A stretch of DNA of 62,997 nucleotides from Granulosicoccus sp. (GCA_013002205.1 JABDKN010000104.1:1-62997); one strand, 5' to 3'; numbered from the stretch's first letter, positions 1 through 10,375 are shown. Made by a program: numbers and translations. Notes: generated by a model from the letters alone, not told the origin.

Positions 1-699
1 GTGGCCGGTGTCGTCAAGGGCACTCTGGGTATCGGATTTCCAACCACCGCAGTCAGCCTGCTGGCGCAGGTCACCGATGCGCGGACCGCGATCTCGCTGG
101 TGGTCATCCCGGTGGTGGTCACCAATGCCTGGCAAGTCTGGCGCTGTCGTGCGGTGCGCGGGGTCTTCCGTCGGGTCTGGATCCTGCTGGTGGTGATGCT
201 GGTGTTCATCGGACTGTTTTCGCAGATGGCATCGGTGGTCCCGGTCGCCTTGCTGACCGGTATACTGGGGTTGATCGTGACTGTCTATGCGGCAACCAGC
301 CTGTACCGACCGATGTTCAGCATTCCGGATCGTTACGATCACCTGGCACAGATAGTGACCGGCGTAAGCTCCGGGGTGATGGGGGGGATTACCGGGGTCT
401 GGGCGCCGCCCATTCTTATCTACCTGAATGCGCGGAATCTGCAGCCGCTGGTATTCGTGGCCACAACCGGGCTGCTGTTGTTCATGGGCAGTACGGTGCT
501 CCTGGCAGGTTACGTCAACGCAGGTCTCATAGGCACATCCACGGCATTATTATCCTGTGCGCTCTTACTGCCCTCACTGCTTGGGTTTTCAGCAGGCGAG
601 TTGATAAGGCATCGCATGTCGGCCCGCCGGTTCGAGCGGGCACTGCTGTGGTTTTTTCTGATCATGGGATTGAATCTGGTCAGGCGGGCAGTGTTTTAG
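1..699 (+). CDS. TauE/SafE-family membrane exporter (5' end probably cut)
   Basis: The 232 residues are strongly hydrophobic, with about seven to eight membrane segments and the Gly/Pro-rich repeat halves of TauE/SafE (DUF81) transporters. Known members export sulfite or sulfoacetate, or move other anions, across the inner membrane. The reading frame is open at base 1 (GTG), and family members are usually about 250 residues, so the true start probably lies just outside the window. The gene ends 9 bases before the rluA start. Xsc, which releases sulfite, lies 28 kb away, so a sulfite role is possible but not shown by linkage. Substrate unknown. Confidence 0.8.
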   Translation: MAGVVKGTLGIGFPTTAVSLLAQVTDARTAISLVVIPVVVTNAWQVWRCRAVRGVFRRVWILLVVMLVFIGLFSQMASVVPVALLTGILGLIVTVYAATSLYRPMFSIPDRYDHLAQIVTGVSSGVMGGITGVWAPPILIYLNARNLQPLVFVATTGLLLFMGSTVLLAGYVNAGLIGTSTALLSCALLLPSLLGFSAGELIRHRMSARRFERALLWFFLIMGLNLVRRAVF

Positions 700-708
700 T
701 CATGTTTC

Positions 709-1476
709 ATGTTCATGCCTGTTGACCAGCCCATCCCCGGATTGCCGGTGGTGTATGAGGATGATTCACTGCTCGTCGTGGACAAGCCGTCCGGCATGCT
801 GTCGCAACCCGGCAGGCAGGTGTCCGATTCGGTGTTGATGCGTGTCCTGCAGGCACGACCTGGCGCGTATGGGCCGGTTCTGGTGCATCGGCTCGACATG
901 GACACCTCCGGCCTGATGCTGCTGGCCAAGAACCGTTCATCACATCGCAATCTGCAACAGCAGTTCGAACACCGCCGCATTGGTAAACGCTATGCCGCTC
1001 GCCTGGTTCGCACACCCGCTGCACTGGGGGGCAGAATTCATCTGCCGCTGCGGGTTGATCTGGACGATCGTCCTCGGCAGATAGTCTGTTGCGATCATGG
1101 CAAATGGGCGACTACGATCTGGCACCGCAGTACGCTGGCCGATCCAGCCATGGTCTGGTTCATTCCACTGACCGGGCGCACCCATCAGTTGCGCGTACAT
1201 GCAGCGCACCCGCTAGGACTTGGCATAGCAATCCAGGGAGACCGACTTTACGAATCAGTCTACGTGCCCGGTGTGAGGGGAGTGGTAGCGTCCAGGCAAC
1301 AGGCGATTGCCACCGTCGATACCACCATGCCTCCGCAAGCGGGACGACTTATGTTACATGCTCAGTACCTGGCCTTCGATCATCCGGAGTCGGGACGACG
1401 GTATCAGTTGCAGAGCAGAGTACCTTTTATCGATTTGAACCAGGAGTCTGCCGCGCAGACTCCTGAACTGGAATAA
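709..1476 (+). CDS. rluA: RluA-type pseudouridine synthase
   Basis: This enzyme isomerises specific uridines to pseudouridine in RNA; E. coli RluA acts on 23S rRNA U746 and some tRNA position 32. The 255 residues carry the family signature HRLDMDTSG with the catalytic Asp at residue 63, an N-terminal VVDKPSGMLSQPGR stretch and a later GRTHQLRVH motif. No S4 domain precedes the catalytic domain, which fits RluA rather than RluC or RluD. It is slightly longer than E. coli RluA (219) because of an insertion of about 20 residues near residue 185. The stop is 2 bases from the next start, so the two genes are probably cotranscribed. Confidence 0.9.
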   Translation: MFMPVDQPIPGLPVVYEDDSLLVVDKPSGMLSQPGRQVSDSVLMRVLQARPGAYGPVLVHRLDMDTSGLMLLAKNRSSHRNLQQQFEHRRIGKRYAARLVRTPAALGGRIHLPLRVDLDDRPRQIVCCDHGKWATTIWHRSTLADPAMVWFIPLTGRTHQLRVHAAHPLGLGIAIQGDRLYESVYVPGVRGVVASRQQAIATVDTTMPPQAGRLMLHAQYLAFDHPESGRRYQLQSRVPFIDLNQESAAQTPELE

Positions 1477-1478
1477 CC

Positions 1479-1880
1479 ATGAAAACCTATCTGATAGCCT
1501 ATCTGGCTGCTGTGCTGGCATTCCTCGTCATCGACGGACTATGGCTGGGCCTGATTGCAAGGAATCTCTACGCTGAACAGCTTGGTCCACTGTTACGTAA
1601 GAACATCCTGGTGGCCCCTGCGGCAGCCTTCTATCTGCTCTATGCAGCAGGCCTGGTATTCCTTGCAGTAAGACCACTGCAAATCGGTCTGCCATTGCAC
1701 AATGTGGCTCTCTATGGCGCCGTGGTGGGTTTCCTGGCCTATGGCACGTACGACATGACAAATTTGTCGACCGTGCGTGACTGGCCCGTGCTGATCAGTC
1801 TGGTTGACCTGGTCTGGGGTACTCTGCTGTCAGCAACCGTCGCCGTGGTGTCAGCAAGCTGTGTCCGGCAATTCGCCTGA
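1479..1880 (+). CDS. DUF2177 family membrane protein
   Basis: A 133-residue protein with four predicted membrane helices. The N-terminal helix contains FLVIDGLWLGLIARNLY, and a conserved GTYDMTNLSTVRDWP stretch lies near residues 88-102. Both are typical of DUF2177 proteins, whose function is unknown. It starts 2 bases after rluA. No signal peptide other than the first helix is seen. The gene ends about 100 bases before the convergent HDOD gene stops. Confidence 0.8.
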   Translation: MKTYLIAYLAAVLAFLVIDGLWLGLIARNLYAEQLGPLLRKNILVAPAAAFYLLYAAGLVFLAVRPLQIGLPLHNVALYGAVVGFLAYGTYDMTNLSTVRDWPVLISLVDLVWGTLLSATVAVVSASCVRQFA

Positions 1881-1981
1881 TGAGGCCTGCACCACGCGCG
1901 CCGCAGGTAGTTCTCAGACGGCTGGCATTGTCTCATCGAGGTCAAGCCGCGCCACACCTGGCCAGATGAGCGGTGTCGGCC

Positions 1982-3160
1982 TCAGGCTGCTCGTGGTGGT
2001 TTGGCAGCAGTGAGCTGTTCGATCGCATGGAAAGCGTCCATCCAGTCTTCAGCGACCGCCGGAGGTACCAGTTGTGCCAGGTATTCGTGGCAGAGAGTGC
2101 GCTGCTGGTCATCGGTGGTATCGGTAAACGTCTTCTGCAGATACCGAATGCTGTGAAGAACCACCAGCGGCGAAAGCATATCAACGTTTCGCGGTGGGGA
2201 TTCGTGCTGCAGTGCGACGGCTTCCACCACCGCGTACGGCATCAACCAGCTGTCCAGCAGGCGTGCACCAATGATCTCGATGCTCAGGCTCGGTTGTCCA
2301 TCATCGGATTCAGCCTTGCTGGTCGCGATGAGTTCACCCACATTCGCCATCATGCCGGCAATCTGGCAATGGTCTGTGGTGCTTCTGGATAATTTGGCAA
2401 GTCTGGCAAACTGATTGGCAAGGGCGCCGATGCGCATCGCCTCATCATTGAGCTGTGTCAGTCGGCGCGCACTGAGTTTGCTCCCCTTGAAACGCGCGAA
2501 CACTTTAGTGGTCAGGGTGATGTTCTTGATCAGGTGAACACCCAGCAGGGTAACCGCCTGGCCGACAGATTCCACGCGATTGCTTAAGCCGTAAAATGCA
2601 GAATTGACGATTTTCAGGACCGTGACGGTCAGACCGGTATCGCTTTCAGTGATGCTGGCTACCTTGATCAGTGAACTGTGCGCAGAGGCCAGTTCCTTCA
2701 TCATCTCATCGTAGATTGCCGGTACCGATGGCACAGCATTGACTGTGGACATGTACAGATTGAGGCGCTCTTCGTTCAGCGCGTGCTGCAGCCTCATGGA
2801 GCGCTCTATGATGTTGGCCAGTTGTTCTGCGCTGACGGGCTTTAGCAGGAAACGCTGATTGGCCCGCGAGTTGGCCAGTACGGCTTCGGCTTCGCTGTTG
2901 CTGCTGAGAGTGAACCGCAGGGGTTGCTGCGCCGAACTCCTGACCTGATCGAGCAGAGTGACACCTTCCATGTCCACCAACTGGGATTCCGTGATGATGA
3001 CATCGACATGACCGGTGGCTGATTTGTCGTCCATCTGGGACATGGCTGCAAGGCCGCTGTCTGCCTGAGCAATAGTCCAGTCGCTGCGCAGCTTGCCCAG
3101 AGCCGTTGCCAGAGTACGACGGGCATCGTCGTGGCTGTCTACAAGTAATATGGTCGTCAT
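1982..3160 (-). CDS. Receiver-HDOD signalling protein with Glu at the phosphoacceptor site
   Basis: The 392 residues combine an N-terminal response-regulator receiver (about 1-125) with an HDOD domain (about 140-340). HDOD is a catalytically inactive HD-like helical domain common in proteobacterial signalling. The receiver keeps the acidic pocket (D11, D12), the Ser after beta-4 and the Lys of LLKP. The usual phosphoacceptor Asp is replaced by Glu58, in the segment VIITESQLVDMEG. Glu often mimics phosphorylated Asp, so the domain may be locked active or insulated from kinases (inference). The HDOD part includes VLKIVNSAFYGLSNRVESV, a canonical stretch. Transcribed alone; the upstream gap of about 230 bases holds a short tandem repeat. 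Confidence 0.85.
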   Translation of the reverse strand: MTTILLVDSHDDARRTLATALGKLRSDWTIAQADSGLAAMSQMDDKSATGHVDVIITESQLVDMEGVTLLDQVRSSAQQPLRFTLSSNSEAEAVLANSRANQRFLLKPVSAEQLANIIERSMRLQHALNEERLNLYMSTVNAVPSVPAIYDEMMKELASAHSSLIKVASITESDTGLTVTVLKIVNSAFYGLSNRVESVGQAVTLLGVHLIKNITLTTKVFARFKGSKLSARRLTQLNDEAMRIGALANQFARLAKLSRSTTDHCQIAGMMANVGELIATSKAESDDGQPSLSIEIIGARLLDSWLMPYAVVEAVALQHESPPRNVDMLSPLVVLHSIRYLQKTFTDTTDDQQRTLCHEYLAQLVPPAVAEDWMDAFHAIEQLTAAKPPRAA

Positions 3161-3343
3161 GTGTCCTTTGGGCCTCCGGTTGGCTGTGACAAGGCTCCTG
3201 CCCGGTCAGAAGCGGCATGACAGATGACGTACTGGACAACTTTGTAAGCGTAATGTCACGGGCTTGTAAGTGGGAAACGTTACAAATAGCCTGCCAACGC
3301 CTGCCCCCAGCTAACGTGCAGATTCCTTTGCCAGGTGGTCAGC

Positions 3344-3382
3344 CGCATTCAGCCACCGCATTCAGCCACCGCATTCAGCCAC
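3344..3382. repeat. 13-bp tandem repeat, three copies
   Basis: The unit CGCATTCAGCCAC occurs three times head to tail with no mismatch, just 5 bases beyond the stop of the GH1 gene (which is on the minus strand). It could vary in copy number by slippage. No gene is seen between the repeat and the HDOD start. Confidence 0.9.
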
Positions 3383-3387
3383 CGGGA

Positions 3388-4746
3388 TCAACCACGTCGC
3401 TGCTGCATCAATGACTGATACCAGTGTGCACTGCGCTTGAAGGTGCGTTTCTGGGTGGTGTAATCGACATGGATCAGACCGAAACGCATGGAATAGCCTT
3501 CTGCCCATTCGAAGTTGTCCATCAGGCTCCAGGCAAAGTAACCCCGGATATCGACGCCATGGTTCATCGCAGATTGCATGGCAACCAGATGCTGTTGCAT
3601 GTAGTCGATGCGGGGTTGGTCATCTACCACGCCATCCCGGACACCGTGGTTATACGCGGCACCGTTTTCAGTGATGTAACACGGCGGCAGCGTATAACGT
3701 GTGTGTAAATTGACCAGCATGTCGTACAGCGCTTGTGGATCCACTTCCCAGCCGATATCGGTGCGAGGCTCGGCAACTACATCGACGATTCGCGTTGCCG
3801 GATACTCAGCCGTAGCGGCGTCAGCTACCCGCATCGGCGTGTAGTAGTTCAATCCCCAGAAATCCAGCGGTTGTGCAATGGTTGACAGATCTTCTCTCCA
3901 TCCCCGGGGAAGCCTGTCACCCAGTTTCTCAACCACTTCGGATGGATACTGACCGTTGAACAGGGGGTCCAGAAATAATCCGTTGTGAAAGTTCTCGTGG
4001 CGACTGGCAGCTGCATTGTCCCGTTCCGAATCGCTGGCCGCATAGATGGACTGCGTATTGAGCACGATACCCAGAGGTACCGAATCCCGTGCGGCCCGCA
4101 TCGCCTGAATGGCCAGACCGTGGGCCCGGTGCTGTCCATGCGCCACGGCCAGGGCGGTATCCAGATTTTTCTCCCCCGGGGCATGTACGCCCAGCAGATG
4201 GCTCAGAATGCTGGAACACCAGGGTTCATTGAAAGTCGTCATGGCGTCCAGCCGATCACCAAAATGATCCATCACGGTTGCCGCGTAGTGCGCAAACGCA
4301 TCCGCTGTCGATCGATTCGTCCAACCGCCCTTGTCCGCGAGACTTTGCGGCAGGTCCCAGTGATAGAGAGTAGGGAAGACCTTGATGTCCCTTTCCAGGC
4401 ACCCGTCGATCAGTCGGTCATAAAACGCCAGGCCGCGCTGGTTGATCTGTCCACTGCCATGCGGGAACACGCGAGGCCAGGCAATTGAAAAGCGGTAGGC
4501 ATCCACGCCCAGTTCTTTGATCAATTCGAGATCGGATTGCCAGCGGTGATAGTGGTCGCAGGCGACATCGCCCGTGTCTCCGTTGACGGTGCGTCCCGGG
4601 GTATGTGAAAACGTATCCCAGATGCAGGTGCCGCGTCCATCCTCGAGAACGGCTCCTTCGATCTGATAGGCGGCGGTGGCTACTCCTAAAATGAAGTCTT
4701 CTGCAAACTGGATATCATGGCTGCTTTCTTCGGAGTCGATCGGCAT
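3388..4746 (-). CDS. GH1 family beta-glucosidase
   Basis: This retaining glycosidase removes beta-linked glucose, galactose or related sugars from short oligosaccharides, probably in the cytoplasm because no signal peptide is seen. With the start at 4746 it has 452 residues, the usual GH1 length. The acid/base Glu is in TFNEPW (E174) and the nucleophile in YITENGAAY (E360). The N-terminal FILGVATAAYQIEGA and C-terminal YFAWSLMDNFEW motifs are also present. The open frame extends to 4848, but that would overlap the divergent aldolase gene, so I prefer 4746. A GH16 lipoprotein elsewhere in the window suggests linked use of beta-glucans such as laminarin. Confidence 0.93.
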   Translation of the reverse strand: MPIDSEESSHDIQFAEDFILGVATAAYQIEGAVLEDGRGTCIWDTFSHTPGRTVNGDTGDVACDHYHRWQSDLELIKELGVDAYRFSIAWPRVFPHGSGQINQRGLAFYDRLIDGCLERDIKVFPTLYHWDLPQSLADKGGWTNRSTADAFAHYAATVMDHFGDRLDAMTTFNEPWCSSILSHLLGVHAPGEKNLDTALAVAHGQHRAHGLAIQAMRAARDSVPLGIVLNTQSIYAASDSERDNAAASRHENFHNGLFLDPLFNGQYPSEVVEKLGDRLPRGWREDLSTIAQPLDFWGLNYYTPMRVADAATAEYPATRIVDVVAEPRTDIGWEVDPQALYDMLVNLHTRYTLPPCYITENGAAYNHGVRDGVVDDQPRIDYMQQHLVAMQSAMNHGVDIRGYFAWSLMDNFEWAEGYSMRFGLIHVDYTTQKRTFKRSAHWYQSLMQQRRG

Positions 4747-4859
4747 GGCGTTGCTTGTGCTGGGCAAGTGGTCGGGTAACTGATTGGATTCTGACACATT
4801 AGCCGGTTCCGGTAGTGGTAATCTGTCGGCCCCGGATTCCACCCGCAACAGGTACCATC

Positions 4860-5663
4860 ATGGCCACTCCTGTGTCAGACAATCCACGTCGCCTGAACGC
4901 CGATCATTCCCTGAAATCGCGCATGCTTGCAGGCGACATCCTTGCAGGTACTTTCGTCAAGACGCCCGCACATGAAGTGGTGGAAGTACTGGCCATGTCC
5001 GGGCTGGATTTCATTGCGCTCGACGCGGAGCATGCGCCATTCGATCGTGGTCGCCTGGACAGTTGCCTGGCTATCGCACGGGCCCTTGATTTTCCGGTCC
5101 TGGTCCGGGTGCCCAGTGGAGAGCCGGCGGAAATACTCAAGGTGCTGGACAGCGGGGCCACCGGGATAATCGTACCGCATGTGGACAAGATCCAGAAAGC
5201 ACAGGACATTGCACGCTGCGCACGTTTCGGACATGGTGGCAGAGGCTACGCGGGATCGACACGCTGGGCAGGCTTTGCCACACGGCCCATGAGCGACATA
5301 TTACAGCAGAGTCTGGACGAGACCGTTGTCATTGCCCAGGTAGAAGAGCCCGAGGGTGTCGAGCTGGCCAGTGACATTGCTGCCGTCAGTGGAATCGACG
5401 GGCTGTTCGTCGGCCCGGCCGATCTTTCGGTGTGTCTTGGCACCAATGACATCAATTCGACACCGGTAAGAGATGCCATGCGCCATGTGGGGGAGGCTGC
5501 CGCCAGTCACGGTAAGGCATTCATGACATTTGCACCCACGACAGCCAGCGCTGCGGAACTTAACCAGCTGGGAGTGACCATGTTCTTCATCGCCTCCGAG
5601 CACGCCTTCATGCTGGCAGGTGCCAGGGAGAGCGCCACGGCTCTGCATGCACTGGCTACCTGA
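4860..5663 (+). CDS. HpcH/HpaI-family aldolase
   Basis: These class II, metal-dependent aldolases cleave 2-keto-3-deoxy acids (for example 4-hydroxy-2-oxoheptanedioate or 2-keto-3-deoxy-L-rhamnonate) to pyruvate and an aldehyde. The 267 residues show the family pattern: FIALDAEHAPFD near the N-terminus, VLVRVPSGEPAEILKVLDSGA, GSTRWAGF, AQVEEPEGVE and GLFVGPADLSVCLG, the last two including metal and substrate ligands. The open frame begins at 4815, but the ATG at 4860 gives the normal N-terminus. Divergent from the GH1 gene with about 110 bases between. The true substrate cannot be read from sequence. Confidence 0.85.
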   Translation: MATPVSDNPRRLNADHSLKSRMLAGDILAGTFVKTPAHEVVEVLAMSGLDFIALDAEHAPFDRGRLDSCLAIARALDFPVLVRVPSGEPAEILKVLDSGATGIIVPHVDKIQKAQDIARCARFGHGGRGYAGSTRWAGFATRPMSDILQQSLDETVVIAQVEEPEGVELASDIAAVSGIDGLFVGPADLSVCLGTNDINSTPVRDAMRHVGEAAASHGKAFMTFAPTTASAAELNQLGVTMFFIASEHAFMLAGARESATALHALAT

Positions 5664-5696
5664 CGGCCTGAATCAGCCTCAACGGCGATCGAACCC

Positions 5697-6638
5697 ATGC
5701 CAGAATTCAGAAACGCCACGGTTGAAGTGCTGGAAACTGCGGTCGATTGGTTGCGCGGAGGGCACATCGTAGAACTGGTCACCGTGGCACGCACCTGGGG
5801 ATCGTCGCCACGGCCACTGGGCTCGATTGCAGCCGTTCGGGACGATGGCCTGTTGATCGGGTCGGTATCCGGAGGTTGCGTGGAGAAGCAACTCTCCGAG
5901 AGCTTTCGTGGTCAACACGAGTCGCGTGCACATACGCATAAAGTCGATGATGAGGAGGCAAGGCGCTTTGGTCTGGCCTGCGGTGGGGAATTGGAGCTGG
6001 TATTCGAGACACTGACTGATGCTGAACCACTGGAGAACCTGCTGGTCCGCCTTGCCCGGCGTGAACGTGTCAGGCGTGAAGTGCGCATCGGCCAGCGTCA
6101 TGCAAGGCTGCATCACGCCGATCGCACGGATCGGCTGGCGTGGGATGGACACGTGTTACACCAGGTATTCGGCCCAAGCTGGCGACTCCTGGTCGTGGGC
6201 GCCGGACAGTTATCGCGTTTTACAGCCGAGTTTGCCCTGGCCATCGACTTCGAGGTGTTGATCGTGGAGCCTCGTGAGCACTTTCGCCAGGCATGGGACA
6301 TTGCCCGGGTAACTGTCCTTGCCGATAGTCCTGACGATGCCGTACTTCACTATGCCAATGATGAACACAGCGCCGTACTGGCACTGACCCACGATCCCAA
6401 TATCGATGATCTGGCTTTACTGGAAGCCCTGCCGGGCAAAGCCTTCTATGTGGGTGCACTGGGTTCCCGTCGCAGTCACGCCAAACGCGTCAAGCGGCTG
6501 GCAGGTCTGGATGTGCCGCAGGAAGCCATTGCCCGTCTGCGGGGCCCGGTCGGCCTGCCGATCGGGAGTCGTACCTCTGCGGAAATTGCCATTTCCATCA
6601 TGGCAGAACTGATACAGGTCCGACACGCGCTCAATTGA
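5697..6638 (+). CDS. xdhC: XdhC/CoxF family molybdenum-enzyme maturation factor
   Basis: XdhC proteins bind the molybdenum cofactor, promote its sulfuration and insert it into xanthine dehydrogenase-type enzymes. The 313 residues contain the N-terminal [12 protein letters not shown] motif, with its conserved Cys, a central Rossmann segment beginning [12 protein letters not shown], and the C-terminal [14 protein letters not shown] and [16 protein letters not shown] stretches. It begins 34 bases after the aldolase gene, so it may be cotranscribed with it. No xdhA/xdhB or other molybdoenzyme is in the window, which is unusual because these genes often cluster. Confidence 0.87.
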   Translation: MPEFRNATVEVLETAVDWLRGGHIVELVTVARTWGSSPRPLGSIAAVRDDGLLIGSVSGGCVEKQLSESFRGQHESRAHTHKVDDEEARRFGLACGGELELVFETLTDAEPLENLLVRLARRERVRREVRIGQRHARLHHADRTDRLAWDGHVLHQVFGPSWRLLVVGAGQLSRFTAEFALAIDFEVLIVEPREHFRQAWDIARVTVLADSPDDAVLHYANDEHSAVLALTHDPNIDDLALLEALPGKAFYVGALGSRRSHAKRVKRLAGLDVPQEAIARLRGPVGLPIGSRTSAEIAISIMAELIQVRHALN

Positions 6639-6678
6639 GTATCGATTTCCTCCTATTCTTAACGGCATCACTTTCACC

Positions 6679-9150
6679 ATGAGCGACACTGACCCGTTGA
6701 CCAGCAAGCGCATCATCCGGCACATTGCGCAAACTGTCGAAGCAGCCGAGCATCAGGTGAGCGCTGCCATCCAACTGCTGGATGCTGGAGCCACCGTCCC
6801 GTTCATTTCCCGTTATCGCAAAGAGATGACAGGCGCCCTGACCGATACCCAGCTGCGATTGCTCGAGGAGCGGCTCTCCTACCTGCGCGAGCTGGAAGTG
6901 CGGCGTCAGTCAATTCTCAGTGCCATCGCGGAGCAAGGCAAGCTTGGCGATGAACTGAGAAGTGCCATCAGCAAAGCAGGCACCAAGGCTGAACTGGAGG
7001 ACCTGTACCTGCCATTCAAGAAAAAGCGGCGTACCCGGGGGCAGATCGCCATCGAGGCAGGACTGCTGCCGCTGGCAGATCTGCTCTGGCAGGATGCATC
7101 CCAGGACCCGGCGCAGGCGGCCCGCCATTACATTACACCGGCAGACATGCCTGGCTCCGCTGATGTTACGCGTCCTGTCGATGTGAAAGCGGCTCTCGAG
7201 GGGGCCCGTTACATACTCATGGAACGTTTTGCGATGGATGCCTCGCTGATAGCAAGGTTGCGGGATCTGCTATGGAATAAGGGTTATCTGTGTGCATCGC
7301 TGGTGTCGGGCAAGGCGCAGGAGGGTGCCAGGTATCGGGATTATTTCGACCATCAGGAACCACTGGCCAGAATTCCGGGACATCGGGCACTGGCCATGTT
7401 TCGCGCCCGCTCCGAGGGCGTACTGACGCTTGGGATTCTTCTCAAGCAGGGTGATGAGTTCTCCGATGACAGTTGCATTGATCTAGTGGGTTCGCATCTG
7501 GGTTTCCAGCACAGGCATTTGCCCGCTGACGACTGGAAACAACAGGTTGTCGCCTGGACATGGAAAGTAAAGCTGTCGCTGCATCTGGAGTCTGAGCTTC
7601 TCAGCACGTTACGCTCACGAGCGGATGCAGAGGCCATCAGCGTGTTTGCTGCGAATCTGCAGGATTTGCTGCTCGCCGCACCGGCCGGCCCCAGAGCGAC
7701 ACTGGGCCTTGACCCCGGGTACCGCTCCGGGGTCAAGGTGTGCGTCGTCGATGCGACCGGCAAAGTGGCGGATCACGCCACCATCTATCCGCACAAACCT
7801 CAACAGCAATGGCAGCAGTCACTGGACGCACTGGCCCGACTGTGTATTAGACATGCAGTGGAACTGATCGCGGTCGGAAACGGCACGGCCAGTCGTGAAA
7901 CCGAGAAGCTGGCCGATGAACTCATTGTCCGGATGAAGAAAGACGACGGGTCTGGCACACCTGCCGGACAATCCCGTCTCTTGACCCGTGTGGTCGTGTC
8001 TGAAGCCGGTGCGTCAGTGTATTCCGCTTCGCAGTTGGCCGAGGCTGAATTGCCGGAGCTGGATGTCACCATACGTGGTGCGGTGTCCATCGCCAGACGC
8101 CTGCAGGATCCACTGGCCGAGCTGGTGAAGATCGATCCCAAGGCAATCGGGGTCGGTCAATACCAGCACGATGTGTCGCAGACCGGTCTGGCCAGAAGTC
8201 TGGATGCAACCGTGGAGGATTGCGTCAATGCCGTGGGTGTCGACCTGGGTACGGCCTCTGCAGCACTGTTGTCGCGTGTAGCAGGGCTGACACCCACGCT
8301 GGCCGATAACATCGTCGCCTATCGAGATGAACAGGGCACGTTCAGGAGTCGCAAGGAACTGAAAAAAGTCCCCAGACTTGGGCCCAAGGCATTTGAACAG
8401 GCCGCCGGATTTCTGCGAATACGCGACGGTCGTGATGCGCTGGACGCCTCGGGTGTTCATCCAGAGGCATATCCTGTCGTTCAGCGTATCGTCCAGCATT
8501 GCGGCCAGTCGCTGGAGCAGCTGATCGGCAATGTATCACTGCTCCGTTCGCTGGAGGCTGAGCGCTTTACCGACGAACGGTTCGGTCTGCCGACGGTGCG
8601 GGATATTCTTCGCGAACTGGAAAAGCCCGGGCGGGATCCGAGGCCGGACTTTCGTGCTGTGCAGTTTGCCGACGGTGTCGAAAAGATCGGCGATCTGAAA
8701 CCCAACCAGGTGCTTGAAGGTAAAGTGACCAACGTCACGGTTTTTGGTGCTTTCGTGGATGTCGGTGTGCACCAGGATGGCCTGGTGCATATTTCAGCCC
8801 TGAGTGACGCCTTCGTCAAGGATCCGCGTGATGTCGTCAAGGCAGGTGACATTGTGCAGGTAAAGGTCATGTCCGTGGACCTGGAACGCCAGCGTATCGC
8901 CTTGTCCATGCGCATGAGTGATGAGGCCGATACCGCAGGCAGCCGTGCGGGACAGCGTGCACCGGGTCTTGGTGGCGAACCAGCGGCGCGTCGAGGCACA
9001 GAAAAAGACCGAAAACAGGGACCGCAACGGCGCGACCGGCACCCCAATCGAACCTCCGGGCGCGTGGCGGGGTCCGAATCGATGAATGGCGGTGTCGAGC
9101 AGCCTTCGGCGCTGGCCCTGTCCCTGAAGGCAGCACTGGATAAGCGGTAG
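6679..9150 (+). CDS. tex: Tex family RNA-binding transcription accessory protein
   Basis: Tex binds nucleic acid and affects transcription; it is a bacterial relative of Spt6. The 823 residues show the standard order: helical N-terminal region with [13 protein letters not shown] (about residue 40), YqgF/RNase H-like domain starting [14 protein letters not shown], helix-hairpin-helix segments ([20 protein letters not shown]) and an S1 domain (about residues 670-745, [19 protein letters not shown]). The last 70 residues form a basic, disordered tail rich in Arg and Gly. Slightly longer than E. coli YhgF (773). Monocistronic by spacing. Confidence 0.95.
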   Translation: MSDTDPLTSKRIIRHIAQTVEAAEHQVSAAIQLLDAGATVPFISRYRKEMTGALTDTQLRLLEERLSYLRELEVRRQSILSAIAEQGKLGDELRSAISKAGTKAELEDLYLPFKKKRRTRGQIAIEAGLLPLADLLWQDASQDPAQAARHYITPADMPGSADVTRPVDVKAALEGARYILMERFAMDASLIARLRDLLWNKGYLCASLVSGKAQEGARYRDYFDHQEPLARIPGHRALAMFRARSEGVLTLGILLKQGDEFSDDSCIDLVGSHLGFQHRHLPADDWKQQVVAWTWKVKLSLHLESELLSTLRSRADAEAISVFAANLQDLLLAAPAGPRATLGLDPGYRSGVKVCVVDATGKVADHATIYPHKPQQQWQQSLDALARLCIRHAVELIAVGNGTASRETEKLADELIVRMKKDDGSGTPAGQSRLLTRVVVSEAGASVYSASQLAEAELPELDVTIRGAVSIARRLQDPLAELVKIDPKAIGVGQYQHDVSQTGLARSLDATVEDCVNAVGVDLGTASAALLSRVAGLTPTLADNIVAYRDEQGTFRSRKELKKVPRLGPKAFEQAAGFLRIRDGRDALDASGVHPEAYPVVQRIVQHCGQSLEQLIGNVSLLRSLEAERFTDERFGLPTVRDILRELEKPGRDPRPDFRAVQFADGVEKIGDLKPNQVLEGKVTNVTVFGAFVDVGVHQDGLVHISALSDAFVKDPRDVVKAGDIVQVKVMSVDLERQRIALSMRMSDEADTAGSRAGQRAPGLGGEPAARRGTEKDRKQGPQRRDRHPNRTSGRVAGSESMNGGVEQPSALALSLKAALDKR

Positions 9151-9274
9151 AACTTTTCTGTGATGCAATCAGGATTTCCGGTGCACCCGACTGCGCGGAT
9201 AACCTGACCTGCCTCAATCCCTGACCGACACAGCCGATCTGAGCAACAGACTCCTTAAATGATGATCAGCTCTG

Positions 9275-10225
9275 ATGACGGACTCCTATCGACTTGTGAC
9301 ACGCAGCGACTTTGATGGTCTTGTCTGCGCGGTTTTGCTCAAGCACCTGAATATGATCGATGAAATTGCCTTCGTGCACCCCAAGGACATGCAGGATGGC
9401 AAGATCGAGATTGGACCACTGGATATCACCACCAATCTTCCGTTCGTGCCCGGTGCGCATCTGGTTTTCGATCATCACGAGTCGGAACTGCAGCGCAACG
9501 ACACCAGTGTCGACAATTATGTCATCGATGCCGAGGCGCCCTCTGCTGCGCGCGTCGTCTGGAAGCACTTCGGTGGACATGACACATTCCCGGCGAAGTG
9601 GGATGAGATGATGGCTGCTGTGGACAAGGCGGATTCGGCCCAGTTCAGCAAACAGGAAGTTCTGGAGCCCGGTGGCTGGGAACTGTTGAACATGCTGATG
9701 GATTCACGCACCGGACTCGGAAGATTTCGCGAGTTTCGTATCTCCAACTATGCCCTGATGATGTCACTGATTGACCACTGTCGGGAATCGTCCATCGAGG
9801 AAATTCTTGCCTTGCCGGATGTGCAGGAACGAATCGAGCTGTATGAAGAACATCAGGAAGCCTTTATTGAACAGCTGCGCCGCTGCAGTACCGTGCATGG
9901 CAACCTGGTCGTACTGGATCTTCGAGATGAGGAGGTCATTCACCCGGGCAGCCGATTCAGCATCTACGCCTTGTTTCCCGAATGCAACATTTCCATTCAC
10001 CGCCTGTGGGGCTTTCGTCAGCAGAACACGGTCTTTGCGACCGGCAAATCCATCTTCGACCGGTCATGTAAAACGCATGTGGGTGAACTGATGCTGCGTT
10101 ACGGTGGCGGAGGTCACGCTGCCGCCGGTACCTGCCAGATCGACAACGATAAGGCGGATATCGTGATGCAGGAACTGATTTCCGAGATCAACACCAACGA
10201 GTCGCCTTTGGCCAGGGCCGGCTGA
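9275..10225 (+). CDS. DHH family phosphoesterase
   Basis: DHH/DHHA1 proteins hydrolyse phosphoanhydride or phosphodiester bonds using Mn ions, for example in exopolyphosphatases, nanoRNases and c-di-AMP phosphodiesterases. Of 316 residues, the N-terminal part has SDFDGLVCAVLL (motif I) and VFDHHESE (the DHH motif), and the C-terminal part has the DHHA1 substrate-binding motif YGGGGHAAAGTCQ. The protein is of normal length. About 124 bases separate it from tex. Which phosphoester it cleaves cannot be decided here. Confidence 0.87.
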   Translation: MTDSYRLVTRSDFDGLVCAVLLKHLNMIDEIAFVHPKDMQDGKIEIGPLDITTNLPFVPGAHLVFDHHESELQRNDTSVDNYVIDAEAPSAARVVWKHFGGHDTFPAKWDEMMAAVDKADSAQFSKQEVLEPGGWELLNMLMDSRTGLGRFREFRISNYALMMSLIDHCRESSIEEILALPDVQERIELYEEHQEAFIEQLRRCSTVHGNLVVLDLRDEEVIHPGSRFSIYALFPECNISIHRLWGFRQQNTVFATGKSIFDRSCKTHVGELMLRYGGGGHAAAGTCQIDNDKADIVMQELISEINTNESPLARAG

Positions 10226-10375
10226 GCGGATCTTTTCCGTGCACCGCGATCCCCGGGTTCCGGGATCCACAGGGCATCTTTGAGACGTTTGTTTACGCTC
10301 GGGACTGTAGTTTCGGATAGTCTGCGGTTTACTCAAAGGCCGTGACACGGTGTACTCTGAGAAAGGTCACTTTTG

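Noticed and set aside
3344-3382. Possible CRISPR array
   Set aside because: Units are 13 bp with no spacers and no cas genes.
10243-10268. Small hairpin GATCCC/GGGATC after the DHH gene
   Set aside because: Short and imperfect stem with no T-run; too weak to call a terminator.
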